Shown: positions 1 to 7,146, numbered from the stretch's first letter. The stretch: 23,075 bases of DNA from Colimorpha_A sp045591885 (GCA_045591885.1 JAZNTT010000046.1:1-23075); one strand, 5' to 3'. Numbers and translations are program-made. Notes: generated by a model from the letters alone, not told the origin.

Positions 1-78
1 CACAATGCATTCTTCGCCTTGTTCTCTCGCAAAGGTCTTTTGTTTCGTGATATATTCACGGATATCATTTATACTCAT
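1..78 (-). CDS. Unknown protein, N-terminal 26 residues only (cut by window edge)
   Basis: The reverse strand has an ATG at 78 followed by an open frame to the window edge, starting MSINDIREYITKQKTFARE. A purine-rich ribosome binding site (GAGAAGGGA) lies about 7 bases upstream of the ATG, which supports a real start. It is separated from the nagA-nagB operon by a terminator hairpin at 103-137, so it may be a separate transcription unit, although no clear promoter is visible in the 25 bases between. The 26 residues are charged and probably helical. They are too few to assign a family, and I do not recognise the protein. Confidence 0.6.
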   Translation of the reverse strand, partial: MSINDIREYITKQKTFAREQGEECIV

Positions 79-102
79 TATACAATTCCCTTCTCAGTAA
101 GT

Positions 103-137
103 AAAAAAACAAGCGCCGATGGCGCTTGTTTTTTTTG
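103..137 (-). terminator. Rho-independent terminator of the nagA-nagB operon
   Basis: A perfect 9-bp stem (ACAAGCGCC / GGCGCTTGT, 109-117 with 121-129) has a 3-base loop. A run of T follows it in both orientations, so it could work on either strand. It lies just after the nagB stop and ahead of the next minus-strand gene. Confidence 0.85.
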
Positions 138-153
138 TTTGCAAGTAAGCTGA

Positions 154-1125
154 TTAATAACCAACCTTTTCCCAGCACTCGAACGGAGCAGCGAGCTCTT
201 CGCTGATGTAAACCTGAGTCTTCTTGGTCTGAAGCATGGTGCTCGGGAGGTAAGGAGTGATCGGGCCGTGTGTGCAGAGACGGCTGGTCATTCTCTGCCA
301 GGAGGAGAAGGTACCGCAGGTAGCAAGTGCGTGAACCTCGATACGCTCCTTTGCTCTCATAACGTCGAGCGGGCCGATGGTAGCTGCGCAGGGAGGAACG
401 TTAGCGATATCACCGGACTGACCGAAGGTACCGTTGAGGGAGTTCTGCATGATGGTCATGGGGTGAAGCTTAACGATCTGTGCGGGCTGGTTGAGCCACT
501 CTTCGATGTCGCCGCTTCCGATGAACTCGGGAATCGGGTCAACGAATGCCATGTGTCCTGCCCATCCGGGAGAGGTAGATGCGATGTCTGCACCGGTTCC
601 CTCGGTGATGTCGTCAATGATCTTGGAGTAATCCTTGATGTTGGCGTTGGTCGGGAAGTGAACGTTCTCCATAGGCATACGGAGCTTCTCGTCGATCTGG
701 TAGTAGAGGTACTTGATCATCGAGTGTGCGAAACCTGCTTCGTAGGTGATAGGAGCGATGTTGCCGTTCTCGTCTGCCCATTCGTCCTCAGCTACGAGGT
801 GAACCTTGGAGCAGTCAACCTTGAAGTAGTTGATGAGCTGTGCAAGCGGAATGTAGGTGTCGGGCTCGGGGTTTCCGAGGATCATGGTGAAGGATTTGCC
901 TGCCTCGGATGCTGCCTTGAGGCGGGTGAAGAGGGTGGAAATGAGAACGGGATGGGGGTTCATCATAACCTTAACTTCGAATTCGGGATGCCACCAGTCC
1001 TCTCTCTTTTCGAGGTCCTTGCCGCTGAGGCTACGAACGTATTCGCAAACCTTTTTATCCTTGAAAGGAACAAAATCGGCGGGGGCAAAGTCAAATTTTG
1101 TTGCGGGATCTGTGATGAAGTTCAT
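154..1125 (-). CDS. Glucosamine-6-phosphate deaminase-like protein (NagB/isomerase fold), divergent active site
   Basis: This 323-residue protein belongs to the NagB/glucosamine-6-phosphate isomerase family, which converts glucosamine-6-P to fructose-6-P and ammonia. Recognisable landmarks are the AEDEW segment (about 112-116, equivalent to the E. coli MDEYV segment that carries Asp72), GWAGHMAF (187-194, equivalent to GNDGHIAF) and the VPPCAATIGPLDVMRAKE segment (243-260, equivalent to the conserved VP..A.T.G...L..A motif). It is longer than typical NagB (about 240-270 residues). The Asp of the canonical DGH motif is Ala189 here; His191 is kept, and the Glu148 equivalent is Asp196. Activity on glucosamine-6-P is therefore uncertain. 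It starts 28 bases after nagA with a good AAAGGAG site, so the two are co-transcribed, and this context supports an amino-sugar phosphate substrate. An alternative is a related sugar-phosphate isomerase or deaminase of changed specificity. Confidence 0.82.
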   Translation of the reverse strand: MNFITDPATKFDFAPADFVPFKDKKVCEYVRSLSGKDLEKREDWWHPEFEVKVMMNPHPVLISTLFTRLKAASEAGKSFTMILGNPEPDTYIPLAQLINYFKVDCSKVHLVAEDEWADENGNIAPITYEAGFAHSMIKYLYYQIDEKLRMPMENVHFPTNANIKDYSKIIDDITEGTGADIASTSPGWAGHMAFVDPIPEFIGSGDIEEWLNQPAQIVKLHPMTIMQNSLNGTFGQSGDIANVPPCAATIGPLDVMRAKERIEVHALATCGTFSSWQRMTSRLCTHGPITPYLPSTMLQTKKTQVYISEELAAPFECWEKVGY

Positions 1126-1153
1126 TGTCTTATACTCCTTTGATTTTTATTTT

Positions 1154-2296
1154 TTATTTTACAATTTCACCGCCGAAGACGGTGTATTTGACGTTAAAGA
1201 GATGGTCAACAACGATGAGGTTGGCAACGTTGCCGACAGCAATTCTTCCGCGGTCGCTAAGACCGAGAAGGGTTGCGGGGTTGGTCGATGCGAACTTGAA
1301 CGCCTGACATACCGAAGCGCCGGTGTGCTTGATAATGTTCTGGCAAGGACCGTCGAGGATCATCTTCGAGCCGGCGATCTCACCCGCAAAATCGAAGTTG
1401 ATATCGGTTGCGCCTTCGTAGAGATCACCGTCCGGGATCGGACCGTGTTCTACGAACGAGTCTGCGATAAGGATGATCTTATCGTCGCCCTTTATCTTTC
1501 TGATAAGGCGGAGCATATAGGGGTCAACGTGAATACCCACCTTGTCGCAGATAAGCTCGGTATAGATCGAGTCATTATAAAGCGCGCACTCGTCAACGCA
1601 AGCGCTTCTGCACTCGGGATATTTGTGAAGAGTACCTGTTGCGTTCGTATGATGTGTTGCGAGCTTGAGACCGTAAGGCATAATTGCCTCGATATCCTCG
1701 GGAGCTGCCTCGGAATGTGCAACCGAGAATACCGCGTTCGGATTTACGCTCTTTGCGTAACGAACGAACTCTATTATGTTCTCTCTTTCGGGAGCAAGGC
1801 ACCAAACCTTTGCAAGGTCGCCTGCCGCATCTACGATGTCCTTGTAGTTTTCCGCATCAACGGGACCCTTCCAAGGGTTGTTTTCACGGTTACACCCGTA
1901 GTTGGGGTTGAGGTACGGGCCTTCCATATAGAAGCCGATAATGTTCTTTGCCTTACCGCTTGCCATTACCTCTTTAAGGTAGGAAATGGCATTAAGGTAC
2001 TGCTCCTTATTCATATTGTAATAAAGAGCGGGGAGAACGTCGGTTACGCCGTGATGAAGCAGGGTGTCAGACGCTTTTTCGGCATCATCGTTAAAGAACG
2101 TTTCACCGTCAGCGTGAGTATGAATGTCGATAAGACCGGGGCCGACGTATGCGCCGTTAACGTCGAGAATTTCAGCGCCATCGGGTATCTTTACCTTTCT
2201 TCCGAATTCGACTATCTTGCCGTCATCGACAAGAACGGTTCCGTCGTAAATGTAATGATCTGTCATTACGATAGTTGCGTTTGTGATTGCGAGCAT
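1154..2296 (-). CDS. nagA: N-acetylglucosamine-6-phosphate deacetylase
   Basis: This 380-residue amidohydrolase-superfamily enzyme removes acetate from GlcNAc-6-P to give glucosamine-6-P, a cytoplasmic step in use of GlcNAc from peptidoglycan, chitin or mucin. Visible features are the HTH metal motif (59-61), MEGPYLNP with the metal ligand Glu125, AHSEA with His194, THHTNAT with His215, and IADS with the catalytic Asp279. These match the E. coli ligands Glu131, His195, His216 and Asp273. The length matches the family (about 380). The start is set by a strong AGGAGG site 7 bases upstream of ATG 2296. A consensus sigma-A promoter lies at 2320-2348. It is the first gene of an operon with the NagB-like gene, which would take its product. 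Confidence 0.93.
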   Translation of the reverse strand: MLAITNATIVMTDHYIYDGTVLVDDGKIVEFGRKVKIPDGAEILDVNGAYVGPGLIDIHTHADGETFFNDDAEKASDTLLHHGVTDVLPALYYNMNKEQYLNAISYLKEVMASGKAKNIIGFYMEGPYLNPNYGCNRENNPWKGPVDAENYKDIVDAAGDLAKVWCLAPERENIIEFVRYAKSVNPNAVFSVAHSEAAPEDIEAIMPYGLKLATHHTNATGTLHKYPECRSACVDECALYNDSIYTELICDKVGIHVDPYMLRLIRKIKGDDKIILIADSFVEHGPIPDGDLYEGATDINFDFAGEIAGSKMILDGPCQNIIKHTGASVCQAFKFASTNPATLLGLSDRGRIAVGNVANLIVVDHLFNVKYTVFGGEIVK

Positions 2297-2319
2297 TGTG
2301 CCACCTCCTAATATGTATA

Positions 2320-2348
2320 ATTATAACATGAAAGGCGGAATATGTCAA
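2320..2348 (-). promoter_or_regulatory. Sigma-A promoter for nagA-nagB
   Basis: The minus strand reads TTGACA (2343-2348), a 17-base spacer and TATAAT (2320-2325). Both hexamers match the consensus perfectly. The nagA ATG is 24 bases downstream of the -10 element, so the leader is short and leaves no room for a riboswitch. Confidence 0.9.
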
Positions 2349-2379
2349 TAACTTTACTGACAATAAATCCCCTGGTAGA

Positions 2380-4332
2380 TTATTTGATTATTTCTTTGTA
2401 TTCACTGATGTCGAATATTTTGATCTCGCCCGAAGAATAACGGTATAGAATGTAGCGCAACGGACGCTTGTCATCGCTCATGAGATTGTTTCTGTAAGTG
2501 CCGTTGTTTTCCATTATTCTATATTCAACGTCGAATTCGTATACCGTGATCTGATTCGGCTTGCCCTCGTTGATATAGTTTACGCAGTTGAGGTCTATTA
2601 CCTCGATTTCATAAAGCTTTTGCATTGTGAAACGGGGCTTTTCACCGTATTCCTTTTTGTAAAGATCGGTAAGGAGAGTATTGTACTTTGCGTGGTCTCC
2701 TCTTATTACGGCATCGAAATACTCTCGGAAGAAAACGGCTATCGGTCCCGCGGACTTGTAGTCGTCATCATCTTCAAGAAAGAGGGTAATGTTGTTGGCC
2801 GTATAGTGCAAGGATCTGTCCTTTTCGATATACTCTTCATCCTCGAAAATGTTCTCGTTCCAATCGGGGTCGTATAGATACTCCTCCCCGAGCGGAGGAT
2901 ATTCGCGGTATTTGATCTTCTCACCGAAAAGCGATGCAAACCAAGCGCTTTCGACAATCAGGTTAAGAATTAAAAAGAGCGCAGTGAGAACGATAATTGT
3001 TGATGCCGTCAGTTTTGCAATACGTTTTTCCTTAGCTTTTTTACCGAGATTACCGTCTCTGTCGGCGTTATTCAATGCCTTTTTGAAATCGGGATAGGAA
3101 TAAAGCGAACCGACACAAAGTATAGGTGTGCCTTTTTTGAGCGACTCTCCATATGCCTTGCCTACGGCTTCGTCAAAGCTTTCGTTGGCAACGGCATTTT
3201 TGCCATTGCTCCTGAATACCTCGGCATATTCCTTAGCATCAAGTGCACGGGGGCTGTCGGGGGTAACCGTGTACACGGTATCCGATACGGTAGAGATCTT
3301 AGATGCAATTTTTTCGTAATCCTTGTCCTTGAGAACACCGGAAATTACGTTTATCTTCTTTTTACCAAAGCATTCCTTGACGGTGCGAACCGCGGCATTT
3401 ACGCCCTCTTCGTTGTGTCCGCCGTCGAAGAAAACAGGGGGATAATCGTTAAGACGCTCAAAGCGTCCCTTCCATTCGGTATCGCTTAAACCCTCGCGGA
3501 GATTTTTGTCCGATATCTTATAGCCCTCGCTGCGAAGTATCTCAACGGCTTCAACGACGTTCGCCGCATTTTCAGGCTGATAGGTTCCGATAAGCGAAAG
3601 AGAGAGCTTTTTGTAATTCTTGTAGCCGAACGAGCTTCCCTTAAGCGAGATCTTGCCGCAGGTGAGAGCGGAATGATCCTTTTCGTAATACGGACAACCG
3701 CGTTCAAGCGCGGTCGCTTTGATAACTTCTCTTGCCGCCTTATCCTTGCCGCCGTAGAGAACGGGGCGCGACGGCTTTATGATGCCCGCCTTTTCATAGG
3801 CGATCTTTTCAATGGTATCGCCAAGAAAAGCAACGTGGTCAAGCGCTATTCCGGTAATAACGGAAAGCACGGGAGAGGGAATTATATTAGTCGAATCGAG
3901 ACGACCGCCCATTCCGCATTCGAGAATTACAATATCTGCGTTTTTCTTCTTGAAATAAACGAATCCGATAGCGGTCAAAACCTCAAATTCCGTCGGCGGA
4001 TCGGTCATGGAAAGGCAAGCATCCTTGACTTCGTTAACAGTTTCGGCAAGGTCTTCCTTGCTTATCATTTCGCCGTTAAACTGTATGCGTTCTTCGAAAA
4101 ACTCAATGAACGGAGACGTGAAAAGCCCTGTTTTATACCCTGCCTTACGCAATACGGAATCCAGCATTGCGCAGAAAGAACCCTTACCGTTCGTTCCTGC
4201 AACGTGAACGAAGTTAAGGGTCTTTTCAGGATTTCCGAGCTTTTCCATAAGCTCTGTTATTCGATTTAATCCCGGACGGCTTCCTTGCCATTCGGTGCTG
4301 TGTATGAATGAAAGTGCTTCTTCGTAGGTCAT
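2380..4332 (-). CDS. folC: Folylpolyglutamate/dihydrofolate synthase with C-terminal membrane anchor and extra domain
   Basis: Residues 1 to about 425 are a complete FolC (Mur ligase family), which adds glutamate to folates using ATP and retains them in the cell. It shows the P-loop GTNGKGS (46-52), LFTSPF, ECGMGGRLDSTN, GIALDHVAFLG, YEKAGIIK, the ENAANVV segment and FFDGGHNEEG. After the usual FolC end (VGSLYSY) the frame continues without a stop for about 225 residues: a basic KKAKEKR stretch, one hydrophobic helix (about 440-462) and a roughly 185-residue acidic domain that should face outside under the positive-inside rule. I do not recognise that domain. I chose ATG 4332, preceded by GGTGA and one base from the folT stop. 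An in-frame GTG at 4341 lacks a ribosome binding site and would overlap folT. Translation is probably coupled to folT, under the THF riboswitch. Confidence 0.9.
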   Translation of the reverse strand: MTYEEALSFIHSTEWQGSRPGLNRITELMEKLGNPEKTLNFVHVAGTNGKGSFCAMLDSVLRKAGYKTGLFTSPFIEFFEERIQFNGEMISKEDLAETVNEVKDACLSMTDPPTEFEVLTAIGFVYFKKKNADIVILECGMGGRLDSTNIIPSPVLSVITGIALDHVAFLGDTIEKIAYEKAGIIKPSRPVLYGGKDKAAREVIKATALERGCPYYEKDHSALTCGKISLKGSSFGYKNYKKLSLSLIGTYQPENAANVVEAVEILRSEGYKISDKNLREGLSDTEWKGRFERLNDYPPVFFDGGHNEEGVNAAVRTVKECFGKKKINVISGVLKDKDYEKIASKISTVSDTVYTVTPDSPRALDAKEYAEVFRSNGKNAVANESFDEAVGKAYGESLKKGTPILCVGSLYSYPDFKKALNNADRDGNLGKKAKEKRIAKLTASTIIVLTALFLILNLIVESAWFASLFGEKIKYREYPPLGEEYLYDPDWNENIFEDEEYIEKDRSLHYTANNITLFLEDDDDYKSAGPIAVFFREYFDAVIRGDHAKYNTLLTDLYKKEYGEKPRFTMQKLYEIEVIDLNCVNYINEGKPNQITVYEFDVEYRIMENNGTYRNNLMSDDKRPLRYILYRYSSGEIKIFDISEYKEIIK

Positions 4333-4333
4333 G

Positions 4334-4870
4334 TTATTCACCGGTGATCTCGTGTTTAAGACCTTTGTTTTTGAAAAGGATACAAAGGATTATGCTTTCT
4401 ATCGTTGCAATAACGGTATAGATCGGTATTCTGAAAAGGACGATCAGACCCATTCGGTAGTATATTTGCAGGGCGAGAGTCTTTATCATCATAGAACCGA
4501 CTATATGCCCCAAAAATACCGCAAGAGCAATTCTGACCTTTGGGAAATGCTTCGTAAAGCAGTACTTGTAAACAACGCCCGCGGTAACGCCGACGTAACA
4601 GGCACCGATAGTTATAAGCGGGTTCGGCGCCATTCCCGCGATGACACAGGATATAAGATCGGCACCCATAGCAATAGCTCCGCCAACGATAGGACCGAAC
4701 GCAAACGCGCCTATAAATATCGGAAGACACTCGACGGTAAGACGCAAAGCACTTTCATTGAATATATACTTCGCAACCGTTGCAAGTATTACGCTTGCGG
4801 CGGTGAGCAGACCCGATGCCGTTATAACCTTAGCCGAATAAAGACCTTTGCTAATCTCACTTTTTTTCAA
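4334..4870 (-). CDS. folT: Folate ECF transporter S component (TTG start)
   Basis: This 178-residue, very hydrophobic protein with about six membrane segments has the pattern of FolT, the substrate-binding S component of energy-coupling-factor folate transporters. Visible landmarks are an N-terminal MKKSEISKGLYSAKV leader, the FIGAFAFGPIVGGAIAMGADL segment and NPLITIG. The THF riboswitch before it and folC directly after it support folate as substrate. The only start that fits is TTG 4870: a GGGAGG site lies 9 bases upstream, inside the 3' arm of the attenuator hairpin. An ATG further upstream (4999) would place coding sequence through the riboswitch aptamer and the hairpin, so I rejected it. 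The energising EcfA/EcfT genes are not in this window. Confidence 0.88.
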   Translation of the reverse strand: MKKSEISKGLYSAKVITASGLLTAASVILATVAKYIFNESALRLTVECLPIFIGAFAFGPIVGGAIAMGADLISCVIAGMAPNPLITIGACYVGVTAGVVYKYCFTKHFPKVRIALAVFLGHIVGSMMIKTLALQIYYRMGLIVLFRIPIYTVIATIESIILCILFKNKGLKHEITGE

Positions 4871-4911
4871 AATAAAAAACCTCCCTTGCATTCTCGCAGC
4901 ACAGGGAGGAA
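4871..4911 (-). terminator. Riboswitch expression platform: attenuator that also holds the folT ribosome binding site
   Basis: On the minus strand the CCTCCCT and AGGGAGG arms (4880-4886 with 4903-4909) form a strong hairpin, extended inside by TGC/GCA, and TTTTTTATTTT follows. This is a canonical intrinsic terminator between the THF aptamer and folT. Its 3' arm contains the GGGAGG Shine-Dalgarno used by the TTG start, so the same hairpin could stop transcription and also hide the ribosome binding site. Confidence 0.85.
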
Positions 4912-4925
4912 TAAGCTTCCTTGTG

Positions 4926-5023
4926 TACCAGCGGGATGCGAACTCCGGATCGCAACCGTATGTTTTCGTCCGATGGGCAACTCCCCGTCCCGTCGGCACT
5001 TAACGCCCGAAATTCTACTCTGT
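4926..5023 (-). promoter_or_regulatory. Tetrahydrofolate (THF) riboswitch aptamer
   Basis: On the minus strand the leader contains, in order, GAGTAGAA, the conserved GCGTTAAGTG core, the GGGACGGGGAGTTG stretch, GGACGAAAA and the closing GCATCCCGCT. These are the conserved blocks of the THF riboswitch (folT motif) as I know it. The location is as expected: about 10 bases after the predicted transcription start and just before an attenuator and folT. Binding of reduced folates is expected to turn off folT-folC. Confidence 0.9.
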
Positions 5024-5036
5024 GTATTATGTATAC

Positions 5037-5065
5037 ATAATAACACCAAAAGGGCGCTTTGTCAA
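5037..5065 (-). promoter_or_regulatory. Sigma-A promoter for the folT-folC leader
   Basis: On the minus strand: TTGACA (5060-5065), a 17-base spacer and TATTAT (5037-5042). Transcription would start near 5030, a few bases before the riboswitch. The promoter lies directly after the terminator of the upstream lipoprotein gene. Confidence 0.85.
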
Positions 5066-5090
5066 GAGTTATGTCGTATTTTGCAAAAAT

Positions 5091-5123
5091 GAAGAAAAAC
5101 TCCCCGCGGATGAGCGCGGGGAG
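5091..5123 (-). terminator. Rho-independent terminator after the lipoprotein gene
   Basis: The minus strand has a perfect 9-bp stem, CTCCCCGCG / CGCGGGGAG (5100-5108 with 5115-5123), with a 6-base loop and then GTTTTTCTTCATTTTT. It separates the M23/lipoprotein transcript from the folT promoter. Confidence 0.9.
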
Positions 5124-5127
5124 ATAC

Positions 5128-5246
5128 TTTAGCTGAAGTCATCGTTAACGGGCGGGGGAGTACATGTGGGCAGGGGCGCGTCTTCTTTAGCTGATGGCAT
5201 CCTCATCATAGGGCGGGACCATATCAACTGTGGGCAGGGGCGTGCC
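5128..5246. repeat. Imperfect tandem duplication of the lipoprotein gene's 3' end
   Basis: Two similar units of about 55-60 bases lie side by side: one at 5128-5183 (outside the gene) and one at 5186-5246 (last codons and stop of the gene). Shared blocks are TTTAGCTGA, GGGCGGG and TGTGGGCAGGGGCG. The outer copy, read on the minus strand in another frame, encodes DAPLPTCTPPPVNDDFS and a stop. The gene's own end is GTPLPTVDMVPPYDEDAIS and a stop. The outer copy is best read as the 3' scar of a lost paralogue or a partial duplication. Confidence 0.8.
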
Positions 5247-6170
5247 TTCCCCTTGTCTTACGGGGCAGAAATACTTATCCTGCATTTCCTTCGTACCGTA
5301 AACGTAATCGGGGTTGTAATACTTCCACAGATCCGGATAAATTTCGAGAAATTCTTCTTTATCTATTTCGAAGTAATTTACAAAGTGGATAACGTTGAAA
5401 TTCTCGGTTCTTGCAAATTTGTTCTCGTACTCCTTGAATTTTTCAGGCGTTACGTACTCAATGAGCCGCCAATCGATCGTGTAATAATGTCTTGTGTGAG
5501 AGTTATCGTATTTGTAGGTTACGGATCTTGTTTTCGGCCGATCGTAGTCGGGGTGCACGAACATCTCTACGTTGCCGTAATAAAAATAATCGGCATACCA
5601 GACATTCCAGTATTTGTTGACGTTGAAGCTCTCATAAAAATCAGGATTGTATTTATTCTCCTTTACTTCCAAATACCATACCTTCTCGTATTCTTCTCGA
5701 GTGATTCCGTAGTAATCTATAAAATCCGGGATTCCCCACTCTTCGGTTTTGTCAAAAATTAAACCTCTTATGTTAAGGTCTTCTACGGTTAAAATTCCGT
5801 GCTTAACAAATGCCTCCGCTACAGCTGTTACATCATAGTAAGCACGAATTTGTTTCGAGGTTCCGAAGTGAACCCTTGAATACGGCCCTTCATCATCCCA
5901 GAAGACGTCGGGCCCAAAATGATACATGTCATCGTAAAATCCGGGATTCACGGCATAGGAGCGTTGATCAAAGTAAGGAGCTATAAGCTGCATCATGAGT
6001 AGGTCATAGCTGTCCGAAAATTCATGCGGGGCTGTTACCTCGATGGGCTCGGTTGTTATCACGGGCGGTTCCGTCGTTGTCGAAACATCATTCTTACCGT
6101 TGTTTTTGCATCCCACAAAAAAGCAGGAGCTTATTGTGATAAGGCAAAGTAAAAGAGCTGCTAACTTCAT
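5187..6170 (-). CDS. Predicted lipoprotein of unknown function
   Basis: This 327-residue protein begins with a hydrophobic signal sequence ending in the lipobox FVGC (Cys21), followed by a Thr/Pro/Glu-rich linker (TTTEPPVITTEP). It should be anchored to the outer face of the cytoplasmic membrane. The mature part is rich in Tyr, Asp, Trp and Phe. It contains a repeated motif around residues 118-145 and 260-292, with a short predicted helix followed by D(F/Y).(D/E)YYGI..EEYEKVW-like or NYFEIDKEEFLEIYP segments, which suggests an internal repeat. I do not recognise a family. A strong AGGAGG site precedes ATG 6170. The gene is 55 bases downstream of the M23 peptidase gene and ends at a clear terminator, so the two probably form one transcript. 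The 3' end has been duplicated (5128-5246). Confidence 0.85.
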   Translation of the reverse strand: MKLAALLLCLITISSCFFVGCKNNGKNDVSTTTEPPVITTEPIEVTAPHEFSDSYDLLMMQLIAPYFDQRSYAVNPGFYDDMYHFGPDVFWDDEGPYSRVHFGTSKQIRAYYDVTAVAEAFVKHGILTVEDLNIRGLIFDKTEEWGIPDFIDYYGITREEYEKVWYLEVKENKYNPDFYESFNVNKYWNVWYADYFYYGNVEMFVHPDYDRPKTRSVTYKYDNSHTRHYYTIDWRLIEYVTPEKFKEYENKFARTENFNVIHFVNYFEIDKEEFLEIYPDLWKYYNPDYVYGTKEMQDKYFCPVRQGEGTPLPTVDMVPPYDEDAIS

Positions 6171-6225
6171 CTGTGTCCTCCTTTGTCAGCGCAGTGTTGA
6201 AAATCCCAAAATTTTGTTTGAAGTG

Positions 6226-6954
6226 TTAATCACGGATAAAAACCTTTCCGTAAAAGTGAATATCATCGTTGAAAAAGTCTATCGGATTAACAAAGTCGTT
6301 AATGCCTATTGAACTCGTCTTGCCTTCGTCATTTATGTCGATGTGAAGATGAACTCCGGTGCTATCTCCTGTCGTTCCCATTTTGCCCAGTGCTTGCCCT
6401 TTAGTAACGCGAACGTTTTTCCCGCTAATATGTTTTTGAGACAAGTGCATATATCGTATTACGTAATGTTCACCGGTATCGGGATCAACATCGTCGGCTT
6501 TGATTATATAGTAGTAGCCCATACTGTCTTCATCATAGGCGTTTGTTATTATTGTTCCGTCGCATACGCTGTAAATTGTGTCGCTTGATGATCCCGGAAT
6601 GTCTATTCCTTTATGATATCCTGTTTTTAATGTGCCATTTGAATCGTTATACGACCTATGTCCGACGGGAGATGATATGCGGTATCTGCCGTTTACGGGG
6701 TATTGCCAATCGAGATTGTAATACATTGAGTCGTAAAAAACAGATAAATAATAATTCGACGATGACACCGCACCATTTGAAGATATCTTAATGTAATGTG
6801 TGTCGATGTAGTCCTCGCTCGCATCCCCCCTCGTTACTTTAAAACTGCAAAAATAATTGTAGTTGTACAGACTATCCTCTTCGGGCACAATTAAATTTTT
6901 GTCTTTATAGTATATCGATACCGAGTAGGTATAGCCGGAAGGGAATGTAACCAT
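6226..6954 (-). CDS. M23 family peptidase (LytM-type), probably lacking its true 5' end
   Basis: The C-terminal half is an M23 zinc endopeptidase domain that cuts peptidoglycan cross-bridges. It has GYHKGIDI (His114, Asp118), RYMHLS (His170) and GVHLHID (His202, His204), so the zinc ligands and catalytic histidine are intact. Residues 1 to about 85 are beta-rich with many Tyr and Ser. The first ATG in this frame (6954) has no ribosome binding site and no signal peptide follows, although the substrate is outside the cell. A consensus promoter (7118-7146) and a strong AGGAGG (7053-7058) lie upstream. The frame between them and the ATG codes for plausible protein (SSDMDVIIRFNRPDTVAYK) but ends in TAA exactly at the ATG. 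This suggests a frameshift and a damaged start, so the gene may be a pseudogene with an intact catalytic domain. Confidence 0.75.
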   Translation of the reverse strand: MVTFPSGYTYSVSIYYKDKNLIVPEEDSLYNYNYFCSFKVTRGDASEDYIDTHYIKISSNGAVSSSNYYLSVFYDSMYYNLDWQYPVNGRYRISSPVGHRSYNDSNGTLKTGYHKGIDIPGSSSDTIYSVCDGTIITNAYDEDSMGYYYIIKADDVDPDTGEHYVIRYMHLSQKHISGKNVRVTKGQALGKMGTTGDSTGVHLHIDINDEGKTSSIGINDFVNPIDFFNDDIHFYGKVFIRD

Positions 6955-7117
6955 TACTTGTACGCGACCGTGTCGGGGCGGTTGAATCTTATAATAACAT
7001 CCATATCAGAAGACAAGGTTCCTTGCCTATTTGATTTTCTTCCTTTTTTGTTCCTCCTAATAAATTTTGTGAATATTACCGCATAACAACACTATCATGG
7101 GTATTTGTGACAATTAC

Positions 7118-7146
7118 ATTATAAACGAATTGCCATAATTTGTCAA
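7118..7146 (-). promoter_or_regulatory. Consensus sigma-A promoter for the M23 peptidase and lipoprotein genes
   Basis: The minus strand reads TTGACA (7141-7146), a 17-base spacer and TATAAT (7118-7123), a perfect match to the consensus. The transcript would begin near 7111 and run about 55 bases to the AGGAGG at 7053-7058. No usable ATG follows that site at normal spacing. Confidence 0.88.

Noticed and set aside
857..2311. Long open frame on the plus strand opposite nagA and the NagB-like gene
   Set aside because: It is the antisense of two well-supported genes with promoter, ribosome binding sites and family motifs; its translation shows no family and it has no ribosome binding site.
4871..4999. 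Longer folT beginning at ATG 4999
   Set aside because: The extra 43 codons translate the THF aptamer and the attenuator hairpin. The ribosome binding site and family length support TTG 4870.
4331..5092. Open frame on the plus strand opposite folT and its leader
   Set aside because: It runs antisense through folT, the attenuator and the riboswitch, and has no recognisable protein features.
7057..7098. 13-codon open frame (MIVLLCGNIHKIY) in the leader of the M23 gene
   Set aside because: It has no ribosome binding site and no attenuator hairpin behind it, so a leader peptide cannot be supported.
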